Shown here piece by piece: positions 36,082-45,650 of a DNA stretch of 64,000 bases (position 1 is its first letter; every line of letters starts with the position of its first letter). The DNA is from Photobacterium damselae. GTDB taxonomy: Bacteria > Pseudomonadota > Gammaproteobacteria > Enterobacterales > Vibrionaceae. The notes under the pieces are model-generated. The model saw only the letters and a list, made by a program, of their open reading frames with translations, searched no databases and was not told where the DNA came from. The translations under genes and the position numbers were made by a program. The DNA lies in NCBI RefSeq assembly GCF_003026815.1, contig NZ_PYOG01000003.1, forward strand, positions 62,001-126,000, given 5' to 3'.

Positions 36082-38955
36082 ATGTCTCTGCTCACCACCT
36101 TCACTGATCATAATACCTTTGTAAATCGTCACAATGGCCCAACCTTAGAACAACAACAAACGATGTTAGCAGCCATTGGCGTTGATAATTTAGATCAGCT
36201 GATCGATCAAACGGTTCCAGCCAATATTCGACTTCCGCAACCGTTGCAGTTGCCTAAAGCGATAAATGAAGAAATGTTGCTGCAACAGTTAAAACATATC
36301 GCGCAAAAGAATATTATTAACAAAAGCTATATCGGCCAAGGTTACTACAACACTTATACCCCAAGTGTTATTTTACGCAATATCCTCGAAAATCCAGGAT
36401 GGTATACCGCTTATACCCCCTATCAGCCAGAAATATCTCAAGGTCGATTAGAATCCTTACTTAACTATCAGCAAATGGTCATGGATTTAACGGGGATGGA
36501 TCTGGCCAATGCCTCTTTGCTTGATGAATCCACAGCCGCTGCTGAAGCGATGATGTTGTGTAAGCGTGCGAGCAAAAATAAGAGCTCTGCGTTTTTTGTT
36601 TCCAATGAAGTGCATCCACAAACGCTTGATGTGATTCGAACCCGAGCTAAATTTGTCGGCATTGAAGTGATAACGGGTAACCTTGAACAACTTGATGACA
36701 ATGAGGTGTTCGGAGCGCTGCTGCAATACCCAGGTTCTAGTGGTGAGATCCACGATTTAACCGCCATTATAGCTAATGCTCATGCGAAGAAGACCTTAGT
36801 TGCTGTCGCTTCTGATCTATTAGCATTAACGCTATTAACGCCACCGGGAGAAATGGGGGCTGATGTTGTTGTTGGTAGTGCACAACGTTTTGGTGTTCCA
36901 ATGGGATTTGGAGGACCTCACGCGGGCTTTATGGCAACTCAAGATAAACACAAGCGCACTATGCCAGGGCGAGTTATCGGCGTATCAAAAGACAGTCAAG
37001 GTAACCAAGCTTTACGTATGGCAATGCAAACTCGTGAGCAGCATATCCGCCGTGAAAAAGCGACCTCTAACATTTGTACTGCCCAAGCTTTACTTGCCAA
37101 TATGGCAGCATTCTATGCGATGTATCACGGCCCTGAAGGTCTGAAAAATATTGCTCGTCGAGTTCATCATTTTACGGCAATTTTAGCCGCTGGAATTCGT
37201 GATGTTGGTTTTGAGCGTAAAAACTATTACTTCTTTGATACCCTAACCGTTCACACTCTTAATCATACTGAAGTTATCTATCAAAAAGCACAACAACAAG
37301 GACTTAATCTGCGCTTAGTGGATTCAGAAACTCTTGCTATCAGTCTTGATGAGACCACAACTTTAAATGATGTTGAACAGTTATTGCAGCTTTTTGATGG
37401 CAATACTACTCAACTGTCTTTTTACAGTGAGCAAGTAGAACAAAACGAATTTTCTGCAATTCCTCCAAGTTGTTTACGTCATTCTACTTACCTGACTCAT
37501 CCTGTGTTTAATTCTTATCATAGTGAAACTCAAATGATGCGTTATATGAAGCATCTTGAGAATAAAGACTATTCGCTCACACACGGAATGATCCCATTAG
37601 GCAGCTGTACGATGAAACTCAATGCAGCAACGGAGATGATCCCGATTACTTGGCCTGAGTTTGGTCAGTTACACCCTTTTGCGCCACAAGAGCAAAGCCA
37701 AGGCTATCAAGAGTTGACTCAATCTTTAGCGGCCATGTTGTGTGAAATTACAGGTTATGATGCTTTTTCTTTACAACCAAACTCTGGTGCTCAAGGTGAA
37801 TATGCAGGTCTTGTTGCAATTCAACGCTACCATGAAGCCAATGGTGATGGGCATCGTAATGTTTGTTTGATCCCAAGCTCAGCCCATGGCACAAACCCTG
37901 CCTCTGCGGCCATGGTTTCAATGAAAGTTGTGGTTGTTAAGTGTGACCATTTAGGCAACATAGATATTGTTGATCTTAAAGATAAAATTGAGCAACACCG
38001 CGATAATCTGTCCTGCATTATGATCACCTACCCATCAACGCATGGTGTTTATGAAGAAGGTGTCCGTGAGGTATGTGAACTGGTTCACCAAGCTGGCGGT
38101 CAAGTCTATCTTGATGGTGCAAATATGAATGCACAGGTTGGCTTAACGTCACCAGGGTACATTGGCTCAGATGTCTCGCACCTAAACCTTCATAAAACCT
38201 TCTGTATTCCTCATGGTGGCGGTGGTCCAGGTATGGGGCCAATAGGTATTAAATCTCATCTCGCTCCTTTTGTTCCTGGGCATATTATTACGGCATCGTC
38301 TCACAATGATCCTCAATATGCGGTCTCAGGCGCACCATTAGGTTCGGCATCAATATTACCTATTTCTTATGCTTACATTGCGATGATGGGTGAAGCAGGA
38401 CTGACAGAAGCCACTAAACTTGCGATATTAAATGCAAATTATGTGAAGGCGAAACTCAGCCCTTATTACTCGATTTTATATCAAGGTAAACAAGGACATA
38501 TTGCCCATGAGTGTATTATTGATATTCGTCCGATTAAAGAGTCATCTGGTATCAGCGAAGAAGATATTGCTAAACGTCTGATGGATTATGGTTTCCATGC
38601 TCCAACCATGTCTTTCCCTGTGGCTGGTACGTTGATGGTTGAGCCAACAGAATCTGAAGATCTAGCAGAGTTGGATCGTTTCTGTGATGCGATGATTGCT
38701 ATCCGCCATGAAATAGAGCAAGTGGAAAACGGTACATGGCCTTTACAAGATAATCCCCTCGTCAATGCCCCTCATACTCAGTTTGATCTGATGGCAGAGC
38801 AATGGACTCATCCATACAGTCGTGAATTGGCTTGCTTCCCTGCCAAACACAGCCGCTACAGTAAGTATTGGCCAACAGTAAATCGTGTTGATAATGTGTT
38901 TGGGGATAGAAATTTGATTTGTTCTTGCCCGAGTATAGAGAGTTACGAAGAGTGA
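36082..38955 (+). CDS. gcvP: Glycine dehydrogenase (decarboxylating), P protein
   Basis: 957 residues, full length. Both halves of the fused P protein are present: the N-terminal half ([29 protein letters not shown]) and the C-terminal half with the PLP lysine in [21 protein letters not shown]. It decarboxylates glycine and loads the aminomethyl group onto GcvH. AGGAAGAAA precedes the ATG. It is the last conserved gene before the accessory region. Confidence 0.97.
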   Translation: MSLLTTFTDHNTFVNRHNGPTLEQQQTMLAAIGVDNLDQLIDQTVPANIRLPQPLQLPKAINEEMLLQQLKHIAQKNIINKSYIGQGYYNTYTPSVILRNILENPGWYTAYTPYQPEISQGRLESLLNYQQMVMDLTGMDLANASLLDESTAAAEAMMLCKRASKNKSSAFFVSNEVHPQTLDVIRTRAKFVGIEVITGNLEQLDDNEVFGALLQYPGSSGEIHDLTAIIANAHAKKTLVAVASDLLALTLLTPPGEMGADVVVGSAQRFGVPMGFGGPHAGFMATQDKHKRTMPGRVIGVSKDSQGNQALRMAMQTREQHIRREKATSNICTAQALLANMAAFYAMYHGPEGLKNIARRVHHFTAILAAGIRDVGFERKNYYFFDTLTVHTLNHTEVIYQKAQQQGLNLRLVDSETLAISLDETTTLNDVEQLLQLFDGNTTQLSFYSEQVEQNEFSAIPPSCLRHSTYLTHPVFNSYHSETQMMRYMKHLENKDYSLTHGMIPLGSCTMKLNAATEMIPITWPEFGQLHPFAPQEQSQGYQELTQSLAAMLCEITGYDAFSLQPNSGAQGEYAGLVAIQRYHEANGDGHRNVCLIPSSAHGTNPASAAMVSMKVVVVKCDHLGNIDIVDLKDKIEQHRDNLSCIMITYPSTHGVYEEGVREVCELVHQAGGQVYLDGANMNAQVGLTSPGYIGSDVSHLNLHKTFCIPHGGGGPGMGPIGIKSHLAPFVPGHIITASSHNDPQYAVSGAPLGSASILPISYAYIAMMGEAGLTEATKLAILNANYVKAKLSPYYSILYQGKQGHIAHECIIDIRPIKESSGISEEDIAKRLMDYGFHAPTMSFPVAGTLMVEPTESEDLAELDRFCDAMIAIRHEIEQVENGTWPLQDNPLVNAPHTQFDLMAEQWTHPYSRELACFPAKHSRYSKYWPTVNRVDNVFGDRNLICSCPSIESYEE

Positions 38956-39003
38956 TTTTATGAGCAAAAATAGCTAGTTAAGTTGATTACTCTTTAATAA
39001 TTT

Positions 39004-39037
39004 AAAAGCGAACTTTTGGGGTTCGCTTTTTTGTTTT
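39004..39037 (+). terminator. Terminator after gcvP
   Basis: AAAAGCGAAC (39004-39013) and GTTCGCTTTT (39021-39030) form a 10-bp stem with a 7-nt loop, followed by a T-rich run. Confidence 0.85.
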
Positions 39038-39196
39038 TTCTTGGATTGAAAATGATAAACCGCTTGGTGATCACACACAGATGAGTTAGCTGGATAACTT
39101 ATCTGTGGACAAAAACGATTTAAGAAATTGCCGTAAACCGATTTAATCAGATTAGAAATAGTATCTTGAAACCTTAAACGCTTGTATGGCTGAAAT

Positions 39197-39769
39197 TTAC
39201 AAAGAGTCCCTAATCGTTTTAAAAGCTTGTTTACCACTATCCTGAATCCAATAGATTTCATGTGCAAATGAACTAAGCAAGTCGTTGTTGCTATCTTCAT
39301 CGGAGTAGTCATGTTTTTGAATTCGTTCTAGGTAACCCTCAAATATTTCTGTTAGGTGCTTTGTGTCCATACTTTTATCTATTTCTGCAATTAATCCAAG
39401 TCGTTGCATCCGTAGTACTGCGAGTTGAAAGTTTGAGTCATGTAGGGCCTGCTTTTCAAAATTTAGTTTTTCAGACTCTCGTGAAATTACATTGTTGGCT
39501 TCTGCTCTTGTCTCTTTAGGTGCATTTCGTGTTTCGAATGCCAACTTACTGCAATGAAAGAAAAAAGAAAAATTTTGCATATATCCTTGCACAACCAAGC
39601 AATAGCAATCTTCCGCTTCTAAAACCGCATTTAATTTTGGTCCCAAGAGTTGCTGTTTTTTCCAGCTCAATAATGTGATTAACGCAATAACCGCTGCTGC
39701 AATAGTAAACATTGCAGCAACAAAGTTAACTAGTGCTACTATTTCCGTATTCAAAAACTCAAACTTCAA
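39197..39769 (-). CDS. One-pass membrane protein of unknown function, integron cassette gene
   Basis: About 190 residues, beginning with TTG at 39769 preceded by AGGTTG. One N-terminal membrane segment (about residues 8-33: EIVALVNFVAAMFTIAAAVIALITLL) is followed by a soluble, mostly helical domain with many charged residues. I do not recognise the family. It lies directly downstream of the attC site at 39792-39889 and on the same strand as the cassette genes, so it is probably the next cassette gene. I could not find its own attC after the stop, so the array may end or decay here. Confidence 0.6.
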   Translation of the reverse strand: MKFEFLNTEIVALVNFVAAMFTIAAAVIALITLLSWKKQQLLGPKLNAVLEAEDCYCLVVQGYMQNFSFFFHCSKLAFETRNAPKETRAEANNVISRESEKLNFEKQALHDSNFQLAVLRMQRLGLIAEIDKSMDTKHLTEIFEGYLERIQKHDYSDEDSNNDLLSSFAHEIYWIQDSGKQAFKTIRDSL

Positions 39770-39791
39770 TTTATCAACCTACTACTATTTC

Positions 39792-39889
39792 TGCTAACGC
39801 CCGCTTAAGGGGTAAGCGAACGCGTGCTATGTTTGAGCGAAGCGAGTTCGGCACGCGTTTACGAATCCCACTTAAAACCACTGTTAATT
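39792..39889 (-). repeat. attC recombination site (integron cassette), Vibrio type
   Basis: Read on the minus strand, the site runs from AATTAAC (39889-39883, overlapping the TAA stop of the DUF3644-like gene) to GCGGGCGTTAGCA (39804-39792). The 3' end CCCCTTAAGCGGGCGTTAG is the standard ending of Vibrio attC repeats. Inner arms ACGCGTGC (39820-39827) / GCACGCGT (39851-39858) and outer arms around TTTAAG / CTTAAG give the imperfect fold-back expected of attC. Core matches are 6/7 on the 5' side and 5/7 on the 3' side against RYYYAAC and GTTRRRY. Confidence 0.7.
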
Positions 39890-41131
39890 GGCTTTTTTCA
39901 CTTTTGCCAACACCTCTGGCTTTTTCAGCTCAGTCGTCAAGAATGTTACCCATTGCTTGGTGTATAAATATCCATCAAAACCCTCAATAAATGATGCATA
40001 CTCACCTTTAAAAGCTGGTGCATTATCGCGAGGACGAGCTTCGAAATACTTCCAACACTTCGTATGAAGTGGCATGTTGAAAAACGGAAGTTTCTCACGG
40101 ACAAGAGCCATTACTTTTGATGGTTTTAATTTGTATGGATTTTCAATACCTTTAATAAACGCTACACCCTGTTCGTAGTTTTGCAGTTCTTCTTCGGTGA
40201 GTTTGTTTACATTAATAAACTCAACAGCGATATCAGATGATTTAGCATGGTTGCCAAGCTTAGGAACTAACATAGCGCGAATACGATATTGTTGACTCTC
40301 AACTATGTTGTCTTCTAAGTCAGCGCGATAAGTTTCCATATAATGGCGAACAACTTTGTAGTTTTCTTTTTGGAGCTGTTTCATCGCATCAATTTGGGCT
40401 TGTTCAGATATGCGACTTAGTTGCATAGCAATAGCTAGGTTTGTACATAGTGCATGGGAGTCACCAAACTCTTCTGCTAACAAGTTTTCAAAATTAATAA
40501 GAGCAGCTTGGCACTCACCTGCAACCGCAAGCTCTATGGCAGGAAGGCTGCGATGTTCGATTTTGTTTCTTAGTCCAATCAAAAATTGAAGGTTATACTT
40601 CTCTGGACGTTCAACGCCATTCCAATACTGATTACAGCACTCCATTAGTTCCCACGCTTTTTCTTCGCCGTCGATAATGACGGGCTTCCCATCTTTTAGG
40701 TGGAAGTAATCAATGCCTTTCTTTTCAAAAATTGCGTGAAACAGTGCTGTATAAGCAATAACAATATTTACGATATAACCATAGGTTTTAAACTCAGTGT
40801 ATGGGTTGTTGTATGTTGATACTGCTAGTAGTGCAAACTCTCTAGCTTTATGTAGTAACATACCTTTCGCAGACTGGTCTGCTACTTGTTGTAACTTTTG
40901 ACTATGGACTGCCCTAAACTCATCTTTACTAAGGAATTTAATCCCAGTAGTGAGGTAATGAGAACCATCCTTTTGGACATATTGATGCCAGCGCTTTGAT
41001 GGGTATGTACCACAGGTCTGCTTTTTCCAACCAGTAGCTTTAGCCAATTCATCAATCGTAAACGACTCGCCTTCATTTTCTTTTGAGGAAAGAAACTTAT
41101 AAGCCAAATCTACTTTATCGTATCTACTCAA
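39884..41131 (-). CDS. DUF3644-like HEPN-domain protein
   Basis: About 415 residues from a TTG start at 41131 with GAGGAG eight bases upstream. The first 60 residues look like a winged helix (IDELAKATGWKKQTCGTYPSKRW). A helical domain follows with REFALLAVSTYNNPYTEFK and, at 186-193, GLRNKIEH. The RNKIEH hexamer is the R-x4-H motif of HEPN ribonucleases (R188, H193) and the pattern fits DUF3644. HEPN proteins often act as RNA-cutting toxins in defence or toxin-antitoxin systems (known for the class). It follows a protein of unknown family by 41 nt, apparently in the same cassette, and its stop overlaps attC. RNA cleavage here is inference. Confidence 0.65.
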   Translation of the reverse strand: MSRYDKVDLAYKFLSSKENEGESFTIDELAKATGWKKQTCGTYPSKRWHQYVQKDGSHYLTTGIKFLSKDEFRAVHSQKLQQVADQSAKGMLLHKAREFALLAVSTYNNPYTEFKTYGYIVNIVIAYTALFHAIFEKKGIDYFHLKDGKPVIIDGEEKAWELMECCNQYWNGVERPEKYNLQFLIGLRNKIEHRSLPAIELAVAGECQAALINFENLLAEEFGDSHALCTNLAIAMQLSRISEQAQIDAMKQLQKENYKVVRHYMETYRADLEDNIVESQQYRIRAMLVPKLGNHAKSSDIAVEFINVNKLTEEELQNYEQGVAFIKGIENPYKLKPSKVMALVREKLPFFNMPLHTKCWKYFEARPRDNAPAFKGEYASFIEGFDGYLYTKQWVTFLTTELKKPEVLAKVKKAN

Positions 41132-41172
41132 TCCTATTACTCCTCACGGATTTAAAGTCAATTAATACCCTG

Positions 41173-42177
41173 TTATATTTCAAGAACGATGGGGTCAATA
41201 GATAACCTAGAGTTATCGGATATATCCTCGACAAACTCAGCCCATGCCCCCCTCTCGACTCTTCGGCTGCAATAATGTGATGTAGACCTAATGAAACCAA
41301 TAGATACATCGTACAAATCTTGAATGAATTCTTCGATCGTAGCTTCATTGTTATCACCGTATGATAAAAATATAGAGTCGCGATAGTTAGCTTTTCCACG
41401 GTAACGAAATGCCTGAATAAGAAAGTTTACTTGCCCCTTTTCTAGTGCACGATCGCGAACTTCACGAGCAGCTTTCGTACGAAAGTTGTCAACACCCAGT
41501 GCTTTGAAATCACGAGAAGTTCTTACTCTTTCTTCTGTTTCCCATTTTTTATAACCATGAGTTCCCTTTAGATACGAAACCAATGCGCCATGAGCCGTTT
41601 CATTATCATAAGCCCTATCATTTAAATCGTAACGATTGCTCCCTCTATACGCCGTTATTTCAGCATCAGCAGTTTTGGAAACTAAGCTAGTTAGAAGAAG
41701 GTTGAATGGGTAAGGGATCAGTTCTTTTTCCGCAATGTCTGATTGCCATACTTTCGCTGTAGCTGTGTGCGTTTCTTGAATAGAACCAGAAGATGCTGCA
41801 ACCATCGCACTAGCGGAAAAATAGATACTGTAATACCAAGATATAATAGCTGAACGACATATATCATATTTGTCTCGGGCATTTTCATTCATGCTCTTGA
41901 GGGAAGACAGATTATGTAAAGCCATCATTGTATTTTCAAACACAAGCGTGTCAGCTTCACGATTAACAGGTCTCCGTTGAACCCGAGCATATAAGTCACT
42001 TAATTTATCGTCAGCACAAACACCATCGTTAACAACTTCGGCAAGAGCCCTCATCCAGTTTACAGTGCCCTGAAATGCAAAGCGTGGCTCTGCCTGATCA
42101 CCAGCTTCAAATAACGAGCTTGGTGGCTCTAAAAAGCTTTGGGGCAATTTTGAGCCAGCGATGTTCGTCTGACTCAA
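41173..42177 (-). CDS. Unknown helical protein, partner of the DUF3644-like gene
   Basis: About 334 residues from a TTG at 42177; no ATG lies in frame upstream and no clear ribosome site precedes it, so the start is tentative. It has no signal peptide. A helical stretch reading RSAIISWYYSIYFSASAMVAA resembles the membrane-free helices of HEPN-like or nucleotide-sensing folds, but no R-x4-H motif is clear. I do not recognise the family. It sits 27 nt after the attC-like site at 42205-42281 and 41 nt before the DUF3644-like gene, so the pair forms one two-gene cassette. Confidence 0.5.
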   Translation of the reverse strand: MSQTNIAGSKLPQSFLEPPSSLFEAGDQAEPRFAFQGTVNWMRALAEVVNDGVCADDKLSDLYARVQRRPVNREADTLVFENTMMALHNLSSLKSMNENARDKYDICRSAIISWYYSIYFSASAMVAASSGSIQETHTATAKVWQSDIAEKELIPYPFNLLLTSLVSKTADAEITAYRGSNRYDLNDRAYDNETAHGALVSYLKGTHGYKKWETEERVRTSRDFKALGVDNFRTKAAREVRDRALEKGQVNFLIQAFRYRGKANYRDSIFLSYGDNNEATIEEFIQDLYDVSIGFIRSTSHYCSRRVERGAWAEFVEDISDNSRLSIDPIVLEI

Positions 42178-42204
42178 TGTAGGAAATATACGTGTTGGTT
42201 AGTG

Positions 42205-42281
42205 CAGCAACTTAAGCCCCCAAGTTCGCCCGCTTTTCTCGGAAACAACACCAGTACGAGAGGCCTTTACTAGCGTTAGGC
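42205..42281 (-). repeat. Degenerate attC-like site after the ATPase gene
   Basis: On the minus strand the 5' core GCCTAAC (42281-42275) matches RYYYAAC fully and overlaps the TAA stop of the ATPase gene, as in cassettes. TAAAGGCC and GGGGCTTA can fold back, with CTCTCG / CGAGAAAAG inside. The 3' core GTTGCTG (42211-42205) is a poor match to GTTRRRY, though GTT followed by TGCACTAA resembles the junction downstream of known attC sites. Call it probable but decayed. Confidence 0.45.
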
Positions 42282-44438
42282 TCTAATTCTGGACATTTTT
42301 TCATAGTGTTCAGGATAGCCTGTCTGTTCAAAAACCAATCTAAAGCCTTCTTTAAAATCGTGGTAATCAAACTCCTTAAAATCGAAGATATTCTGACCTA
42401 ATGAGTGCGACTCGCGATTGATGTAACGTACAAATGACTGAAATCTTGGATTCTTCAATTCAGGTTTTTGAACCACATTACTTAGATCGGCTTTCTGTAC
42501 GAAGTTAAAGAAATATTCAATAATATTTCTCATACAATTAGCAATTAAAGCAGGTGGTTGTTTATCATCATTAATTACAGACCAATATGATTGGTAGTCA
42601 TTTTGTACTTCTTCGTATTTCATTGTGTTAATTGAACTGCCGTTTTCGTTCTTCGATAGACGGTATAAATTTTGATTTTCTTTCCTTCTATTGTGATTCG
42701 CATCAGCAAGTTCATAGAAAAAGTACAAGCTATGAGTCAAGATAAATACTTGCTCAATATTTTCTGAATTAAAAAAATCATTTTTGATTAATTGGCCTAT
42801 ATTATAGACAAAGATGTGTGACAAGCTTGATACTGGATCGTCAATAACAGCTACTTTTTTCACTTGTCCTTCTGTCGCGCTCCGTTTCCCTTTGAATAAC
42901 TCTCTAAAATACAAGAAGCTGATAATCATCTTTTCACCTTCACTTAATGATGAAAAGATTTTCGAGTTAGAGTCAGTACGAACTAAGCGATACAACTCAT
43001 CTTCATACTTCTCTATGTAGAAGTCTGTAATGCCAATATCCGTTAAACCTTGGTTAATACTGATTATCGCATCATTAATATTTACTGTTGATTTTTGATG
43101 CTCAGCCCTTTCAACGTCTTTCGCTTCTTCTAGAGCTACCTTTGCAGCTTCCTCTTTAGTTTTGTCAGCGATGACCTTGTTAGCATCGTTTTGAACATCA
43201 TTAAAATTGCTGATTGTTTGGTCATATTCGTATCGTAAGATTCGCCAAAACTCAGCCTTAATTTTTGTTAATTCATTTGCAGAGTTATCGATCTTAGCAT
43301 TATGTTCACTTATAAGTTTATTAATCGAGTCAACGACAAGATTAAATGCTTCAACAGATTCAGAAACATCGGTCAAAACGACTTGTAGACTCGGATTTGA
43401 AACTTTTTGCTTGATGAGCTCAAGATTAATTTCGGTGTCTCTCGATAGTTTAGCGTAATGTTCATTTAATTGAGCTATATAGTCTGTAGAGAACTGAGTT
43501 ACTTTATAATCGTCTAGGCTTGGAATACTCTCAACTATTGCGCTGTAACGAGCCTGAATTGCTTTAACTTCATTCACGCTGTTTTGGTATGACTCGTCAA
43601 AATAGCCACGAATTTGTTCAGCTAGATGTTCTGTCATCGTCTCTGATTGACAGAAAGGACACTGAGAACCCTCTATTTGCTCGAGATATTTAAGACCTTC
43701 ACTTACCCAGTCAGAGTTTTTAAGCTTCCCGATAAGTTTTGCAACTGGACTGTCTTCGCTACCTACAATGATTTCATTTAACGAAGCTAAGTCATCAGCA
43801 GATAAATCAAACATGCCTAGCTTACTAAGAACAGAGTGTTTTATTGCAGTATCACCATCTATAGCATTTGCTTCTTCTTTGAGGTCTGCAATTGTCTTAG
43901 ATGGTTTAGATGCGGGTAGGGGTATAGAGCAAAGATGGTTGAAAAGTGGCTCTTTACCGCCCATTTTGCCTTTCAGACAAAATTCAAGTACTCGATCCCC
44001 ACCTGCGTAGTTGGTTTTGATTTCCCAAATTTTCTTCTGAGCCTTATCCTTTGCATCATTAATCTTAGAACGTTGTTCACCAATTTCTCTTTGGATCTGC
44101 TGCTTATCTTTAGCAATTTCCTCTAACTCAAGAGTAACTGCCTCTACCTTCTCTTTTGCTTCTTTATTTTCCTTAGATAGGCTAAAAATACCGTTAAGAG
44201 TATCTTTTGCGTAGAAGTTATCTTGGATGAATTTTTGGTTGTAAACGAGAACCGTATCACCAGAATCACGGTGAGAGCACTGCTGATATTTTGTACTTTC
44301 AGGATTATAAAAATAGTTTGAAAAAGTACTTTTTCCTGACCCGTTCAGTCCATAAATTATATTGACTTTTTTGTCAGTTCTTAGCTCGCTTTTCGACCTG
44401 TAACTCGCTACATTTTCTAGCACAATATTAGTTAACAC
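42276..44438 (-). CDS. RloC/PrrC-like ATPase, candidate anticodon nuclease
   Basis: 720 residues from a GTG at 44438 with AAGGA upstream. An SMC-like ATPase of the AAA_13 type: Walker A GLNGSGKST (30-38), a coiled coil, a zinc-hook CPFC (C260, C263), more coiled coil, ABC signature SSLSEGEK (496-503), Walker B VIDDPVSSL (D533, D534). The C-terminal domain has R637-N-I-I-E641 and H678, the R-x3-E...H triad of PrrC/RloC anticodon nucleases. Such proteins cut tRNA when phage attack or DNA stress is sensed (known). The zinc hook points to RloC rather than PrrC, and no type I restriction genes are nearby, as expected for RloC. Its stop overlaps an attC-like site. Confidence 0.75.
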   Translation of the reverse strand: MLTNIVLENVASYRSKSELRTDKKVNIIYGLNGSGKSTFSNYFYNPESTKYQQCSHRDSGDTVLVYNQKFIQDNFYAKDTLNGIFSLSKENKEAKEKVEAVTLELEEIAKDKQQIQREIGEQRSKINDAKDKAQKKIWEIKTNYAGGDRVLEFCLKGKMGGKEPLFNHLCSIPLPASKPSKTIADLKEEANAIDGDTAIKHSVLSKLGMFDLSADDLASLNEIIVGSEDSPVAKLIGKLKNSDWVSEGLKYLEQIEGSQCPFCQSETMTEHLAEQIRGYFDESYQNSVNEVKAIQARYSAIVESIPSLDDYKVTQFSTDYIAQLNEHYAKLSRDTEINLELIKQKVSNPSLQVVLTDVSESVEAFNLVVDSINKLISEHNAKIDNSANELTKIKAEFWRILRYEYDQTISNFNDVQNDANKVIADKTKEEAAKVALEEAKDVERAEHQKSTVNINDAIISINQGLTDIGITDFYIEKYEDELYRLVRTDSNSKIFSSLSEGEKMIISFLYFRELFKGKRSATEGQVKKVAVIDDPVSSLSHIFVYNIGQLIKNDFFNSENIEQVFILTHSLYFFYELADANHNRRKENQNLYRLSKNENGSSINTMKYEEVQNDYQSYWSVINDDKQPPALIANCMRNIIEYFFNFVQKADLSNVVQKPELKNPRFQSFVRYINRESHSLGQNIFDFKEFDYHDFKEGFRLVFEQTGYPEHYEKMSRIRA

Positions 44439-44706
44439 TAGTTTTCCTTAATAAATCATAATGTTCCGTAGACTCTACCGACACATTACATTCATTAGAA
44501 AATGTTAGTCAAATAACTGATTAATAAATTGAGATATGAAATCAGACTGACAAGATTTGGGGCACTTCTAAGTTTCGAAATGCCATCAGTGAAGGTTCTG
44601 GATCGAAGTGGTTTAACTACCATACTAATACTTACGTTCGGACAAGCTAGGTTTGGTTAAAATGAAGTGGCATAATGAATTTGGAATTAAGTTATCTCGA
44701 ATAGTG
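44439..44706. other. Gap between the ATPase gene and the AbiE pair
   Basis: 268 bp. On the plus strand a short open stretch (reading DKIWGTSKFRNAISEG) lacks a start codon and hits stops on both sides; it may be debris of an older gene. No repeat or promoter is certain. Confidence 0.4.
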
Positions 44707-45648
44707 TTAAATTTTTTTAATTAGCGATGCTGCAATGCGTTTAAATGAGGCAAAGCAGGTATCAAAATCGTGAGGTTGTTGGTTAAAAACCATTGGAGTG
44801 ACAAAAGCCTCAAAGCGTTGGCGATAAAGTGAATTAGCTTCTAATTCTGATAAGCCACTTTGTAGCTCTTTAGATGGATTATTTACAAATTCATCATGTT
44901 GATTACCAAAGCGAGTGATATCTTCTTGTAATACTGCATTAAAGAGCGGTGATAGTGATTCAATATCAATTGGTTGTGTTGCGTCTATGCAGTAAACATC
45001 GTAGATATGACGCACTAATGTGTGATCGTCTTTACGATTTTCATCACGCTTAGCCAGCATGGTACGACGAAGCATTGAAATGATCTTTTCAACTAACGTG
45101 ACATGAACAGATACACAAGTAAATGCTTTAACTTCTTTCTTAGTTCGGTAAAGTTCCGCTACTAAGGATTGTATGCTTCGCTGCTCTGTTTCTTGTAATG
45201 GAATGGTTTCCATCAATTCAAGTTTGATAATGGGGCGTAAGCAAGGCGCTTGACTAAACTGCTGTGGATATTTTAAGTCATATTCCACATAGCGGTATTC
45301 GTCCCATGCTTGTTTATCTTCAATCGAAAAGGTATTTGACTCTTCAATCACTTTTTCAAGTATCTCAAGCAATAATTTACGAACAGTTTTTTTCTTACTT
45401 CTGCTTAATGTATAAAAGTCGGCATTAGGGATCAGCTTGATATCGACATCTTCAGACATGCGCATAATCTTCACATTGGATTTTGCCAATGCAGTACCGC
45501 CAGAAAAGACCAGTTGATGAGAATCTATGGTGAGTTTTTCAAGTTGCGCTAACAGTGCCACAACCCAATAATCTTTTTCAATGATAGCTGGGTTTCCGAG
45601 CGCTAAAGCATCGGAAACCTCAAGAAACTGATGTTTCAGCTTATTCAT
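44707..45648 (-). CDS. AbiEii-family nucleotidyltransferase toxin
   Basis: 313 residues. The nucleotidyltransferase core is seen as LVFSGGTALAK (G50-G51-T52) and MSEDVDIKL (D67, D69), the paired acidic residues that bind metal. AbiEii toxins inhibit growth by nucleotidyl transfer, often to tRNA, and provide abortive infection with their AbiEi repressor (known for the family). The antitoxin stop is 2 nt upstream, so the genes are coupled. It lies just outside the attC-marked cassettes but on the same strand. Confidence 0.85.
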   Translation of the reverse strand: MNKLKHQFLEVSDALALGNPAIIEKDYWVVALLAQLEKLTIDSHQLVFSGGTALAKSNVKIMRMSEDVDIKLIPNADFYTLSRSKKKTVRKLLLEILEKVIEESNTFSIEDKQAWDEYRYVEYDLKYPQQFSQAPCLRPIIKLELMETIPLQETEQRSIQSLVAELYRTKKEVKAFTCVSVHVTLVEKIISMLRRTMLAKRDENRKDDHTLVRHIYDVYCIDATQPIDIESLSPLFNAVLQEDITRFGNQHDEFVNNPSKELQSGLSELEANSLYRQRFEAFVTPMVFNQQPHDFDTCFASFKRIAASLIKKI

Positions 45649-45650
45649 GA

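Noticed and set aside
39040..39196. A third attC after the membrane protein gene
   Set aside because: AGCGTTTAAGG and CTTAAATCG could fold back weakly, but there is no matching core pair and the stop codon does not overlap a core.
38974..39312. 112-codon minus-strand frame after gcvP
   Set aside because: It runs through the gcvP terminator and overlaps the end of the membrane protein gene; no ribosome site or recognisable motif.
39820..39858. CRISPR-like repeat in the accessory region
   Set aside because: The repeated GAGCGAAGCGAG and ACGCGTGC elements are arms of one attC site, not a spaced array.
44540..44650. Possible transposase or gene remnant (reading DKIWGTSKFRNAISEG)
   Set aside because: Too short, no start codon, not recognisable as any transposase.
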